This document shows, piece by piece, positions 12,241 through 25,300 of a DNA stretch of 64,000 nt. This DNA comes from Nymphalis io (taxonomy: Eukaryota; Arthropoda; Insecta; Lepidoptera; Nymphalidae): NCBI RefSeq assembly GCF_905147045.1, contig NC_065897.1, positions 4,851,001 to 4,915,000 on the forward strand, in the 5' to 3' direction. Both the position numbers and the translations under genes were made by a program. A model generated the notes under the pieces. That model did no database searches, had not been told where the DNA came from, and saw only the letters and a program-made list of their open reading frames with translations. The first letter of the stretch is position 1. Each line of letters opens with the position of its first letter.

Positions 12241-12510
12241 GAACCGTGATGGCCCAGTGGGTTCGAGCCCACCATCTTAACCATCTGCATCTTAACCAAA
12301 GATTGTAGGTTTAAGCTCAGGAAGGCACCACTGATTTTTGGCGGATGATTGACTGATAGTAAAGGAAAATATCGTGATAAACCTCCATGTTTTGGATCTG
12401 AAATCTGTTAAACACTAATCCGCAGTGTGGTGGAACAAGCTTCTAACCTTATCAAACAGAGAGGACGATAGCGAAGCAGTGGGACATAATATATAGGCTG
12501 TTACTTTTAA
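12241..12510 (+). mobile_element. tRNA-derived SINE (family T1), diverged
   Basis: Collinear with 42968-43236. It has an A-box region GTGATGGCCCAGTGGGTTCG, a repeated CATCTTAACCA segment, a B-box-like TTTAAGCTCAGG, CAGTGTGGTGGAACAAGCTTC and a GTGGGACATAATATATAGGC end. Confidence 0.75.
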
Positions 12511-15500
12511 TTTACTTTTTTCAATAAGAATATTAATATATAACTGGTCGTTAAAAATAGAATCTGTTAAATTTGGATAATAATGAATTAGCAAAACTCA
12601 TAATTACTATTAGTAAACAAAAAACATAAAGCTGCTTATTGTCAAAGTTAAATAAGCAGGAAATACCTCCTGTATTTCCTTCATCTCATTGTTATGAACA
12701 CGTATTCATGCAACGTAGCGTCACAGTAATCATTCAGAGCGCGGTTTGAGCAATTACTCATACAATGTAGCACGTGTGTTATAACTTAAAATTTGTTTGT
12801 ATTCAAACCGAAGTCAGCGGTATTCTGTATACATAAATGTCATATTTGTTTGCATATGATGTTTGCTCCAGACGTACTTGTATGATAACGTGTAAGTATT
12901 GCTGTGTTGACTGATTTACGACTCTCAAAATTGCCGCTAGTTTATAGCGCCTTGAATGTAATATTCTGTTTGAGTGATTTTTATTTGAAAGATAATTAAT
13001 TTTCACAACCACTCGAAGCGTTAAAATTTTAAGCTTTCTTTAAAAGTATACTCTTATATAGGCAAATAAATAAATATAATAAATCTTCTTTTAATCATCA
13101 TCTTTTAATAAATAACTTAAAACTCACTCTCTTTAGTCTGTATTAGTTCTCAGTGGTGGCTTTTTTTATTGATCTATGATTTTATACAATACTTATACAA
13201 ATCAATTGTCATTAATATTAAAGATATTTTTTTAAAACTATATATAGTATAATTTGATACAGGTGAAGATAACGAAAATTTCTAATAATTTTACACAAAG
13301 AAAACAATTAATTTTGGTTTAGTTTTCACCCTGAGTGAACACATAAAGGAGTCCGTGACAGTCTAAATCTACAGCGTTCACAACGCTAAGACAAATACAT
13401 TGCGGTGCTGAAACTTATCCCAGCATTGAATCAACACTGAACCGCCTCAAGGTTTTGTGCTGCAAATGATTTAAGTTTAATTATTTCACTTTGTCCGGTA
13501 GTTTGTTATGTTGGTAACTAATCTTGTTTATAGCTCGCTTAAGGTTTAAGTAAATTTATTATAAATGTCAGAAATTAAAAACATATATCGTACAGATATT
13601 TAAACAACTTGTATGATAAAATTGTATTTTACTTTATAGTAAAAATGCCAAGATCTAATACTATATAATTGTATAACTAATTTACTGTTTCTGAACGCAA
13701 TCATTAGCAGAAATAAAGTAAGTATATAGTTTCCATTTTAGCATTAGTATTTGTATCAAGCGTGATATTCGTACAAAATACGATAACATGTATTTAATGC
13801 CTAAGAACATTATATCCGTTTATGGCACGGATAAATAAATTAATATCAATTTAGGGTTCCGAGCACGGATAGTCTCTCTGGAATATGGCTGTAGATAATC
13901 AAAGCCTGTCCGCTTGCGAAGGGTCAGCGTGAATCGGGAACGGATTAAGGATGTGTGCATAGGGAATAGATACAAATACATTATTTATTTTTTTATATAT
14001 TTACTTACTCTTCACACTGAAAATTCATAAAATACACAAAAAGGAAACAAGGATATAAGAGATAACTTATCTTTTAAAAGGAATCTCTGCCATTGTTTAG
14101 TCAAATGGGAGATTATTCATAACAAAAAACCTTCTATGTTATGATTAAAATAAAAAAATAAAAATATGATGGTGTATTTTTGATACGGCGACTATTCTCA
14201 ATGAAGATTAGCTAAGTGCGGAGGAGATATAACATTACGCAAAATTAAGCACAATCAAGACCACAAGAGCCCTGTGCAGCCCCTGGCTACGGTTGTATCA
14301 TTCAGAACTAAAACGATAACGAAAAGATAAATCAAAAATGATGTAGCGGTCGTCAAATAATGTGACTACTTCTTGGGTGACAAGCCATATCGACAGCAAG
14401 TGAATGGAAGCGAGAGTCACCCAGGGCCCTGTGCTGAAGTGAATGCTTCGGCAGTTAACTGCTGGAGGCTATGTAATATTTTGACAGAATCAAGGTCAAT
14501 ATTAAAAGCATAAATAATAAAACCTATTTTAGTGTATTATATATCATTGGACAGTATATATAATACATAGTCGTTGTAACAATATCCCTGTGTGAACTCA
14601 TCTTTATCACGACGCTGCTAGCGCACTTTACTGAATCTATTTTCTTTTAAACAAAATAATACACACTTTATTAAATAACAAACTAAATCCAATGACCATT
14701 TTTGTTATATTTACCTTTTATTATATTTTAGCTTTAAAGCTATGAACGTTTAAACCAGAATATTAAATGAGCAATTCTTATATAGGAAACGGTTCTAACG
14801 ATTAAGCTGAAATTTTGTATTCAGATAAGATTTCTCTTTTTAATTTTATCTATATAGGTGTCATTCAGGTAAAATCTCTGATGAAAACGAAATTTTTCAT
14901 AAAACAAGAAATACGACAAGTACTTATTTTAATTTTATTACACATTAACGTAGTTATAAAATAAAGGCACCCAATAACAAACAAGAGCTAATACCGAATT
15001 ACTCGTATTATAGACCATTAGGGATATGAAAAAATAATTTATGATATGATATTTGCATAGCGAGCAATAAACGGGCCTCCATAAAAGCAATTTTAGGAAA
15101 ATCAGAACGTTCTACTTAACTCGTTTTCAAAGCACCACCTGGTATTATAAAAAAAAACAAATTATGTTTTTATGTTAACATATAATATTACACCGATTAC
15201 ATAAATACGCCAATTATAAGATCAAATTAGATATTCGAATGAGAGGAAGAAGCAGATAAACATCCGATTGTAAAGTAATCCACTTTGTATAGTCCCTTAC
15301 TTTATTTCCTAACAATATCACGACAAATGAAAACCTTACTAAGTAAATAAGAAATATTAATTTTCCATATCATAAAATCAACACGAACTAAATCGTAAAA
15401 TTGTTTTCTAATACAAATTTTAATTCTAAAACTCATAATCATTTTCTAAAGTAATATCAAATCTGTTTTGTTAAATTTAAGTAGCCTGTAATTAAAAACA

Positions 15501-15792
15501 CGAGTCAGAGTTTTTTTTTAGAGAACTAAGTAATTGTTTTATTACCACAGATTACAGTGACCTATTTGTAAATCAGGGCGCACGGACACGTCTCATTTCA
15601 TGCTCCAGTAGTTCCATATCTTAATTTCTTTATTCTACTAAGACCACCAAGTTTTTTTAACTATATATATATATAATACTTAAGATTTTTTTTATTTAAT
15701 ATGATATATCTGATGACTTACTATAATTTTTCTGGTTTATTTTGTTTGTTTAACTGTGGCTTTTAAAAATTTTACATAACAGGATGTTGGTT
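12511..15792. other. AT-rich spacer, no gene
   Basis: No supported coding sequence; ORFs are at most 69 codons. A less AT-rich stretch at about 14200-14480 may be an old transposon, but I recognise no motif in it. Confidence 0.45.
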
Positions 15793-15890
15793 CTTTTCAG
15801 AAGACCGAAATTGCGATTCAACCAGGAATATTTCTTGCATTCTTGCCACCATTCCCCTTGATCATGATTTGCACTGTAACTATTTATAAT
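15793..15890 (-). repeat. Unclassified dispersed repeat, copy 2
   Basis: The reverse complement matches 11425-11545: TGGTGGCAAGAATGC and TTGAATCGCAATTTCGGTC lie in the same order and spacing. Confidence 0.6.
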
Positions 15891-16093
15891 TTTGATTTAT
15901 ATATACATATTTAAGTCCACAATGAGAATATATTATGAAAATAAATATAGAAAAAAAATGTGTAATACAAAAACACGCGCTTATAGTTAAGCAACGTTTT
16001 GTCAAAATTCCAAGTCAATCGATCAACTTGTCAAAAACAATGGCTGAAATTGTATATTAATTTGGAAAAATAATGAGGTAAAAGTTTACATAC

Positions 16094-16393
16094 ATTTTTT
16101 TTTTTTTTTTATAGAATAGGAAGGTGGACGAGCATATGGGCCACCTGATGATAAGTGGTCACCAAACGCCCTTAGACATTGGCATTGCAAGAAATGTCAA
16201 CCATCGCTTATAGCCAATGCGCCACCAACCTTGGGAACTAAGACTTTATGTCCCTTGTGCCTGTAATTACACTGGCTCACTCACCCTTCAAACCGGAACA
16301 CAACAATATCAAGTATTGCTGTTTTGCGGTAGAATATCTGATGAGTGGGTGGTACCTACCCAGACGGGCTTGCACAAAGCCCTACCACCAGTA
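16094..16393 (-). mobile_element. LINE-tailed SINE, well preserved full copy
   Basis: The plus strand shows a poly(T) tract (16094-16110), then GGCCACCTGATGATAAGTGG, the body, and ends CTTGCACAAAGCCCTACCAC. It is very similar to 55080-55374 in reverse complement. Two overlapping ORFs here are chance frames in the SINE. Confidence 0.9.
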
Positions 16394-16721
16394 TTTGTTA
16401 TATTATAAAACAAAACCAGGAACAAATTCTGTATACTACTGTTAGGAACATTATAGAATAAGAAGCACGAGAAAACTCTTTTGCTTAAAAGAAATAATTA
16501 ATGTTTTTCTTGCAGTCATGACAGTTTAGTTTCGAGGTCGTATTTATTTTTTATTTATCTTCTTTATTGAAGACCACATTACATAAATTAAAGTTAGTTT
16601 TAAAAAAAGGATGAACATGAAATGTCAATAGGCTGTCTTATTGCTAACTAGAACTCGATTAAAATATTTAAAACAGAAATTGGTTAAGTAGTGTTATACT
16701 AATGAATATTTTAAATGCAAA
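16394..16721. other. AT-rich spacer
   Basis: No gene, repeat or structural signal was recognised in this short interval. Confidence 0.4.
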
Positions 16722-16880
16722 AGTGAATTTGTTTGTTACACTTTCACGCCTTAACTAGTCTTGAAATAGCTGCCTCGTTTGGTCTTGCGCCTGAATTCTT
16801 TTCGGTCTTGTCAGATTGCCGTCTCATCGGATTATGAGAACAAGGGAATAGAGAGTGCACCTGTGTTTACGCAAAAATCG
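16722..16880 (+). repeat. Helitron fragment followed by SINE T2 fragment
   Basis: 16722-16765 repeats TTTGTTTGTTACACTTTCAC from the Helitron-like family. From about 16772 the sequence matches the middle of SINE T2 (AAGGGAATAGAGAGTGCACC). Both are truncated. Confidence 0.55.
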
Positions 16881-17449
16881 CATCAGTACGAAGGAAAACG
16901 ACAAAATGGGTATGAGTGAAATGGGTAGTCAATTAAGATTAGAACTAAAAAAGGTATAAAATATTTATTGTATTTTTTTATATTATTAATGTATGTATAT
17001 TCTAATATGTATAATTATTAATCGATATACTTTCCGATTCCAAGATTTTAAATCATACAAAATAATACCTTAACTCAAAATGTCTCTATCGAACATTTCT
17101 ATCACCAACGGCTAGCATGTCTTTGCACTTAATATAAGTCTTAATTCCAAAAGCGTGGTAACTATCATATGAACCTATAAAGTTTCCAACAATATTACTC
17201 TTAGAAGCAATTGAACTATCCCAACTAAGTTCAAGAGTATTTCAAATCGTTCTATAGTTCAGTAAGCAAATTTACAAGTCATATTATTCCTGAGTCTCAG
17301 AAAACAGAGGAAATCAGCAGCGTTCAAATTATTATAACTTTTGGGTAGATTATCTAACAATTCGTAATTTGTTTGTATATTTCAATCATTATAGTTATCC
17401 TGTAGCTTTACAAGATATCACTAATAATATCTCCATATTGTAACACTAG
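16881..17449. other. AT-rich spacer, nothing recognised
   Basis: No ORF, repeat family or structural signal that I can support. Confidence 0.4.
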
Positions 17450-17762
17450 ATATAGTAAGAAGAATACCTCTGCTGATCCATTCCGAGAAAGAAGACCGGG
17501 CAGGTGGCGTGACCCTATGCGCACCTTCTCCCACCGCCGTAAGCATCGCTGAGGCTAGGCTACCCCGTACGCCAGAAATCCTCTTAGGAATGGAGGCCCG
17601 CTTTGGCCAGCCAACCGTCGGGACGTCACGGTAGGATCCCGTGAAGCTCCCTCGAAGAGACGGAGTGGGTACCACTGATTTTTAGTGGGTATTCCGGCGC
17701 CTTCAGCGCCAGCGAGTCCCACATACCCTCCTCCATACCTGTGGGGAATACGCATAAATACG
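17450..17762 (-). repeat. GC-rich retroelement fragment
   Basis: An island of about 310 bp, strongly GC-rich against its surroundings. On the minus strand it has GCGCCGGAATACCCACTAAA and GGTACCCACTCCGTCTCTTC, shared with 2331-2420. Overlapping minus-strand ORFs of 66-84 codons exist because the segment is GC-rich. None shows a domain I can name. It is probably a LINE 5' region. Confidence 0.6.
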
Positions 17763-19587
17763 TTTTTCCAGCAAAAAAAAGTCTAAGCTCGGTGATATTA
17801 GTTACATCACATTTGGTAATACAATAGCAATACAAGGAATAGCTAATCATAAGAGTATCATATATTCATGTCGCAACATCTCTTGCTCTGTGATAAATTG
17901 GTTTATGAATTTGTTAACTTTTAAACAATTTTGTCATAAATCTCAAGTATAACCTCGGGGGCTGCTTTCGTTCACAAAGATAAGGCACATCGTATGTGTG
18001 TCACAAATGAATCATTTGCAGCTTCAAGATAGCTTGTGGCTGACCTACATTCAGATGCATAATGCTTTCAGCATTAACTTAGTCACTAAATCTCAAAATG
18101 AGTGTTTTATGTGATAATATAGTAAAACCATTAGCTGTTATTATAAACATAATGAACCTAACGAACCTAAGGAAAGAGAAAAAAAATACAAAACATGGAT
18201 ACAGTCTAAATAAAAGTAGCATAAATTTATTTTGCCAAATAAAAATGCATATTTGTTGTTAAAAATTTGTATTTTTTTAATACCTATATCTATCTTTTGA
18301 ATAAATCTACAACTAATTTATATTTATCACATTAATTAGGCATCAAAATAAAAATACTTTACTTGGTGGTAGGCCGTTTTTGCTCAAGCCCGCCTGAGTC
18401 ACCTACTCATCATATACTCATCATATATACAAAAAAAAATATCGACTAATCATATCATAATATAATTTTGTATATATATACATAATTTAAATTAAACTTT
18501 GAAATAAAATTTCGTTAGAAACAATATACGAGAAAACACGACCAGTATTTTATCACTTACGTGATTGAAGTGAACTGAACGAAAAAAAAACGCTTCGGTG
18601 GACCAGCAAGGAATATTTTAAATAAAGACCTGTATTGTATTGTCTCTGTATCGAGAGGAAAAGGTTTTCACGCTCTAAGACCACTGTTATAAAATCCCTC
18701 CTTTGAAAAAATAACCGTGTTCTTTTAAACAAGAATATTACAAATAACGAACTTCAGTTCAGCTTAAAATTTAAATGTTGCGGGCATCTTTGGCCAGAAT
18801 ATATTCGCCTCATAAAATCAAATACTCTAACTAATCGACAATAGAATGTTTTAACTAACAAATTTATTACATATGTTAAATATGATACTACTACAAAAAC
18901 ATAATTATATAACGCGTACTTTATACTAAATGTTATAAAGGGATAAAATCAATAAGCCAATTAATATAAAATTGACATATTTAATATAAATATTTAATTG
19001 TCATAGATAGGTTTAAATATAAAACAAAAAATATATATTTATTATATATTTAATTACCTTACCGAGGGGGTGGTAGATTTGACAGTAAGTGAGCAAGTAT
19101 AACGCTTCTAAATTGAATAATGACTACTTTAATTACTGAATATATGTTATTCAATGTAAAGTCGTTTACACTTTGCAATATGGACAGGAAGTTTCAGAGA
19201 TATTACAATATAGTGTAATTAATACATGAATAAAATAAATCCTGATTAAGCTTTTATTTGGTATTTATGTAAAATTTTAAATAAAGCGGTTTGGATTACA
19301 CTGATTTGAAAATTCAGTTGCAAATTTTAATCCACAAATTCGTACTCGCAGACTAATATATATATATATACTAATATATATATATATATATATTTACGTA
19401 CATTAATTATATATATAAGCAAGACAAGTATTAAAGTGAAGTTATAATGTCTCTTTTGGTACATTATCATCTTATTTGAAATTAAAATGTTAATGCAATA
19501 CTAATGATTAATATTTTATTACTATATTTATCTGTCGCAGTGATAATGAAGACAGTAGTAAGTATTTTATTATAATAACTTATACTT
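17763..19587. other. AT-rich spacer with TA microsatellite
   Basis: Contains a short fragment of the LINE-tailed SINE head at about 18362-18425 (CTTGGTGGTAGG and GCTCAAGCCCGCCTGAG). Interrupted TA repeats lie at 19357-19393. No gene is visible. Confidence 0.5.
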
Positions 19588-19737
19588 ATTTCTACCCGCG
19601 GCTTCGCCAACGTTTGAAAGGGAGAGCATATATAAGTTGCATACATGTTGTATGCGAAATTTCATAATAATCGGTTATGCAGTAAAGACGTGAAATCGTG
19701 ACATATAAACGAACTCACTTTTACATTTATAATATTA
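19588..19737 (-). mobile_element. Short non-autonomous Helitron (Lep1-type)
   Basis: On the minus strand it begins TACTAATATTATAAATG, contains TTCACGTCTTTACTGCATAA and ATGAAATTTCGCATACA, and ends near GGCGAAGCCGCGGGTAGAA. These are the usual landmarks of short lepidopteran Helitrons. The terminal TC and CTAG dinucleotide contexts are not clean. Confidence 0.6.
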
Positions 19738-20171
19738 GTAACGATTATCCGTTCTTTGAATTTAGGTTTAGGTAGTGTTGATAACTTTTTTAAACAATAC
19801 AACGTCCCCCACCATAATATTTAATAATATAATATTGAAATGACGCGCTATTTACGAAATCGTCTTTATTGCAACTTCTTGGAGATGTTACCATAAAGTA
19901 GTTGTTACCATACATCTACGGGTCAGTGATTAAATGTCCTTATGCTCGGCTAAAGCGTACTATTAAGCTTAATGATTCAGAGCTCATTTGATCATTCTAC
20001 CCTTTACTAGGCTGGCGCATATGCATATCTCAGAATTTATTCCGATAAAAAAAGAATTTCATAAATTGGTTCAAATTTTTATCAATCATTTCTAGATATA
20101 CGTATTTATTTTATATAATTGGTTGGAAAATAATCTAAATTGATGTATGAACGTTTTACTTATTTTGTATG

Positions 20172-20470
20172 AATCCTAATTCTTCTTACCGATTTCGGCC
20201 ACGGCGGCCAATCTTAAGGGGGGGTAGCTAGACTGCACATGACATATTATAGTGCACAAGTGTGTGCGCAAACATAGGTGCACTTTCTATTCCGTCACTC
20301 TCATAATCCGATGGGATGGCAAATTCAACACGACCGGAGAGAATTTAGTGACAGAACAAACGGCTTTACGTGCTCTCACAGTCACAGAAGTGTACTCGCT
20401 TCTAACTTCCAAACTGCGGGCTACTACTGAAACATGAACATAAGGTTTGAGCTCAGTCTAGTCACTAGAC
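20172..20470 (-). mobile_element. tRNA-derived SINE (family T2), diverged
   Basis: Reverse complement of the 6228-6535 element. CCGATTTCGGCCACGGCGGC, the GTGTGCGCAAACATAGGTGC block and a degraded head (AGACCAACTAAGC) appear in order. A 61-codon ORF inside is a chance frame. Confidence 0.8.
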
Positions 20471-21350
20471 CAACTAAGCTATCATATAAATACTAAGCAT
20501 ATGAAGCTAAACCGTTCAAACGCCAAATATCTAAATATGAAGCTTTTTTATTAAAAACTCCCCTTCCAAAGCATGTTGTTATGCTCTAAGAAATGTGTTA
20601 AATTATACAGTAGATTTTAGTCAAGGCCCTGTGGAACTTTACTGATAAAAGGACCCATTATTAATTCCATACACAACGTTGTAACGAAATTGCTCTCTGA
20701 CTACAATTGAAGCCAAGACTTGATCCAACTTTGGCCCAATAATGGACAAAGGCGTCCAATTCAATGCAATACGAGCATTAATCGTGAAAGTTAAATTAAA
20801 ATTGGTTTTATGGTCTTAAGTGTGTTTGTTGTAACAATTTAAAGAAAATGAAATATATTATTATGTTTAAACAATCATATTAACGGAGAACCAAAATCTG
20901 CCATATACCTATTAGAAAAATAACAGCAAATGTTTGATCCAATGCGTACATGTCTAACTTTGTTGTTGCGTGAAAATTGTAATGTGTGAATAAGCAACTT
21001 CTACTCCCAGGGGTGCGTTTCAAATCTCAATTCAACGATAGCGACGTTTGTATCGAGCTATATACGACAATCACGAAATGAAGATTTGGATTCTCTAGAT
21101 ATGACACTAAGTGAAATGTAATGATATTAAATAAATTATTACAAAAAAAAATCTTTAGATTTGACTGCAGCTTCCCGTGAATTAATTTTATGTACAGGTT
21201 GTGTGTGCACTGCTAACATCAGCTAGGTATAGAAATACAAAACAAAAATCATTAATTTAAAGTATGAGCTACACTTCGATTCGAAACATTGCGGTAGAAA
21301 ACCTCAATTGTTTTAATTTTCGGATAAAATAGAATCAAAATTATGATCTT
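20471..21350. other. AT-rich spacer, no gene
   Basis: No supported coding or repeat feature was recognised. Confidence 0.4.
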
Positions 21351-21403
21351 AAGCAACAAAAGCATAATTTTTTTTTTAATTAAGATAAGGATTTATTCCT
21401 ATA

Positions 21404-21570
21404 TTGACAGTTATATTTCTTGGTATTATTACTGTTATTTATTATTTATTTATTGAAACATTCGTGTGTTTAGGAGTATTAACTACGTTTACCTTTATTT
21501 TACAATTGTACAATCTATCGGTGTCCACTGCCCTTTTCTATTTCATGCTTACTGCAGTGAAAGTTGGTAT
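21404..21570 (+). other. Hydrophobic open frame after an acceptor-like site (doubtful)
   Basis: A T-rich tract and TATTGACAG resemble a 3' splice site at about 21411. The frame after it encodes about 50 very hydrophobic residues (VIFLGIITVIYYLFIE, then VLTTFTFILQLYNL), enough for one or two membrane segments. It then runs into a SINE and stops at 21667. I do not recognise a family. AT-rich DNA often gives hydrophobic frames by chance, so this is more likely noise than an exon remnant. Confidence 0.15.
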
Positions 21571-21852
21571 GGATGTATCGTGGCCTAAGATATGCACGTT
21601 GAGCGATCATATACAATATAGCAAAACAGTAATACTTGATATTGGTGTGTTCCGGTTTGAAGGGTGAGTGAGCCAGTGTAATTACAGGCACAAGGGACAT
21701 AAAATCTTAGTTCCCAAGGTTGGTGGCGCATTGGATATGTAAGCGATGGTTTACATTTCTTACAATGCCAATGTCTAAGGGCGTTGGTGACTACTTACCA
21801 TCAGGTGGTCCATATGCTCGTCCGCCTTACTATTCTATAAAAAAAAAATACA
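21571..21852 (+). mobile_element. LINE-tailed SINE, 5' end diverged
   Basis: From GCAAAACAGTAATACTTGA onward it is almost identical to 55080-55374, including CCATCAGGTGG and the poly(A) at 21838-21849. The head is scrambled or replaced. Confidence 0.88.
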
Positions 21853-22252
21853 CAAGTGTACTACAACGATGTGCAGCTACAACAACCTATCTAGCATCAC
21901 TAACTCCGTGATTAGCTCAGATCAGGGTACGCCATTGGAATTACCTAACCACTAATTTCCTCCGAGAATGCAGCCTATTGATCCCTCAGGGAGGAGAACA
22001 AAGAAGGAGGGGTCATTATTAACGACAATCGTTGCTGATACCAAAACTCGTAAAACTTTATTCGTAACAAGACTATCATTTCATGCCTTTTAAAAGGGGT
22101 ATCGTGGAAATAAAATATAAATCATTTTAACAACCGCTATGGAATTATACGGTTAGTAGTTCTATACAAGTATTATGGTTTTCACAATTTTATTAGTGCT
22201 TCTCATAAATAAATAGGTAAATATAAAAGATAAATAGATAAATTTGATGTCC
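21853..22252. other. AT-rich spacer
   Basis: Nothing was recognised apart from A/T-rich sequence with a slightly GC-richer patch near 21900-22020. Confidence 0.4.
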
Positions 22253-22395
22253 GTAATAGCCTGTAAATTTCCCAATGATGAGCAATAGCCTCCAATTTAC
22301 CTAGAAAAAAGTTTAAGAGCCTAATTAATCACGCTCACCACTATAGGGTTGTGATGCATTGACACTAGGGGAGAGGCAGAATTCCTACCAACATA
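22253..22395 (-). mobile_element. tRNA-derived SINE (family T1), heavily decayed
   Basis: Matches the 3' half of T1 in order on the plus strand: AGCCTGTAAATTTCCCAATG, AGCCTCC, a degraded CACGCTCACCAC and GGCAGAATTC. Confidence 0.5.
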
Positions 22396-25300
22396 AACAG
22401 AGCACGATCTTCTTCACTGACGAAGAGATGAAATTTAAATAAAAACTCAGCGATGCTTAGTCGATATTAAATTCCTAATCCTCGGTTAATATTCAATTCA
22501 ATTGCACTATTTTAGTATATTTATATGTATATTCTTTTTTAATAATGTTTTCTCTGATAAATCGGACTGGAAATCTATTTTAATACCTCTTTAATCATGA
22601 TGTTACAAATGTATTTTTAAGCCTTTTTTTTTGTGTTCTGAAACGTTTTTTTAATAAAAATCGTAACGGATAGTAATAACATGCTTGGAGAATCTAAAAA
22701 ATGTTCCAAAAAAGTATTTGAGCCCAGGATTATTGTGAACGCTATAAATTTTTCAAAGGCTTCGTAGGGCTTACTTGTAGTTGTGCCTTTGTAACAGCCC
22801 CAAGAAATTGCTTTTTTTACTTTTACGGACAATTAAATATTAGGCTTGGGTATTGTTTTAATTAATAATATTAATTTTTTCTTAAGACCCTTGGATATTC
22901 AATGAGAATTTCCATTAGCAAATAATGTATATGGTGACTAGTCTGGTCATCATTTTTGTGTACCATTATTTTTTTTTATTTCTTAATACTTAAGGCCTTA
23001 ATGTTCTTATTTCTTACACTTTAAAATGTATTGCGATATAAATTCGTATATCTTAATAATCGTATAATATTCATATTTATAGCAATAACAGGTTATTGGT
23101 TGTAAAATTTGATAGTAAATACTAAATAAGTTATAAAGACCAGTCACAACCTATTTTACAATAAATATTCTTCCATTTTTTACTATGTAATAAAATTGTT
23201 AGTGTATAAGCGGAAGTTAGCTATCTAGTTGTAATTAATATTTGAACTGAAACATCTGTCTACATAGATGCTTAAATTCTAACTTATATGTTCTAATAAA
23301 CACTCACTCGAACAATCATTGTATACCAACTATTTTAATTTTAAGAGCTATTTCCATGATTACAAGAGCGATTTTAGAACAACAGCGTGCAACAAAGTAG
23401 AGAAGTAACCGACTTTGAAAGTTTTAACGAGATTTTTGAGATGTCCGTGTGTTGAATGAGTTAGAAATTCTGACGTAAATTGACTTAGGTGAAGTTTCCT
23501 ATCTCTGTTACTGAAGTAGTTGTCTGCCTACTTGTTTATAATACATAAGATTGAAACACCAATAAAATATTTTTAACAATCCTTGGATAATAGGAACCTT
23601 TTCATTTTATCGTGTCCGTTTTTCGCTTCCCATATTATCTGTCGTAGGCAAAGAATACATTTTGGAAGTATTGATATAAAGATTAATCATCAAATTTGAA
23701 ATGATTGATGTGAATGGATCACATTAATTAAGAGGTGGATATAATTCGTTGATCTTGCTCGATTGGGCTTTACCGATAAATATGCCCCGCTCAGACTTCA
23801 CACCCTCTCTTCCTTGACGTTGCGGAGAAAACTGCCACAGATCTATTCAACAAAAAAACCCCTTAGTTACATAATATTCCGATTTAAATAGAATACTTTT
23901 TTTTATTTATTTTTTATTGTTGTGCAATGTTTTTGCGAAGTAAATTTATAATCCCTTACATATTTTATTATGAATTAATTAGTAAGAAAAGAAAAATAAA
24001 CAAAATAACACTTACAAAGCTACTTATACGAGAATTCTTGGCAGGTGGTAGTTAGCGTGAACTGGTTATTTCAATTTTAGTCACTGTGTGAAATACCACC
24101 ACAAACGCAAAAACGTCTCCAAGCTCAATTGACTATACTCAGTTATTAAAATCAGCCGAAAACTTAGATCAACGTCCAAAAAGGTCGAATAATTAACGAA
24201 CAAGATTAAAATGTTTAGATAAAGCTTTTGCTGGGCCCTTATAAATTTTCATAAATTAATTTTATCTGACATCGCGCTTACAATCAATGAACTTGACTAT
24301 AAAATAAATCGTAAGCAGATAATACTCGCAACGATTGTTATGAATTAGTCATTTTAATTTACAGTAGTAATAATTTTCAGCATGTCTTTACAATACCTAA
24401 TAAGCTTTAATGAAATACCTAGTTAACGATATACACTTGGATTTATGTGTCCTGTGGATTTAGTGTTATCAAAATAAAAAATGCTCCTGCCATTATTTCT
24501 GATCTAACTGAGCAAATAAACCATATTTATTATAAACCCTATTAAAAAAATCTAATTAATGTTTTTCTTTGATCGTAACTTGTGTTTTCCGAAGAGGCTT
24601 CTCGGCTTTTGCTTGTTTAAAATTTTCGCAATCATTCAAATTAAATTAGGCTGTCTTATGAATTACTTCCCTAAATTATCATGTACAAGACTAATGAGAT
24701 TTTAAGGTGTTACTGGTGTAATTTGCGAACCGTTGTTGTAGGTTAAAATAAAATATGCGAAGGTCTAATGAAAACGACCTGCATTATTAACCTACATAAG
24801 ATTCGGCCCTTTTGCCATAAGCGTTTCTTTAGTAAAAGTTTATAGGGCTTTAAATTTTAGATACAAAGAGATCGTATCTATTGTTTGGGCTATGAAAGAT
24901 GTAGGAAAAGTAATTTAAAAGTTTTTTTTTAGGTATGTTTTAGATTGAACCACAAAGTATTTTATATTTATGAGCGATAATAAGTTCTTAGTCCCTGTAA
25001 TGATACATAAATTAATGATATTACGGGAAAACAGATTTCTTATGCTACAATATTGAACTGGTTGTCTACTAAACTGTAGGCATAACTATTTAAAAAAATA
25101 TAACTTTCAAAGGTACCAGAAAATATACTAAAAAGTGCGAGTAACGCAATCGGTTTTACTATTAAATTGTTTTATATTTACTACAAAAGTGCTTGGTGTC
25201 GGTGCCAAGCCTTTGAAGAAATTCAAACTTTGTACATTTACAAAACAGATTCAGCTGTTGTTACTGTGTAATTATATAAGTTCTAGCTATGACATTGTAA

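Noticed and set aside
16217..16445. Two overlapping 63-65 codon ORFs (also seen at 21515-21700, 28476-28685 and 55025-55315)
   Set aside because: The same peptide recurs only because it is a frame through the LINE-tailed SINE; no sign of protein-level constraint.
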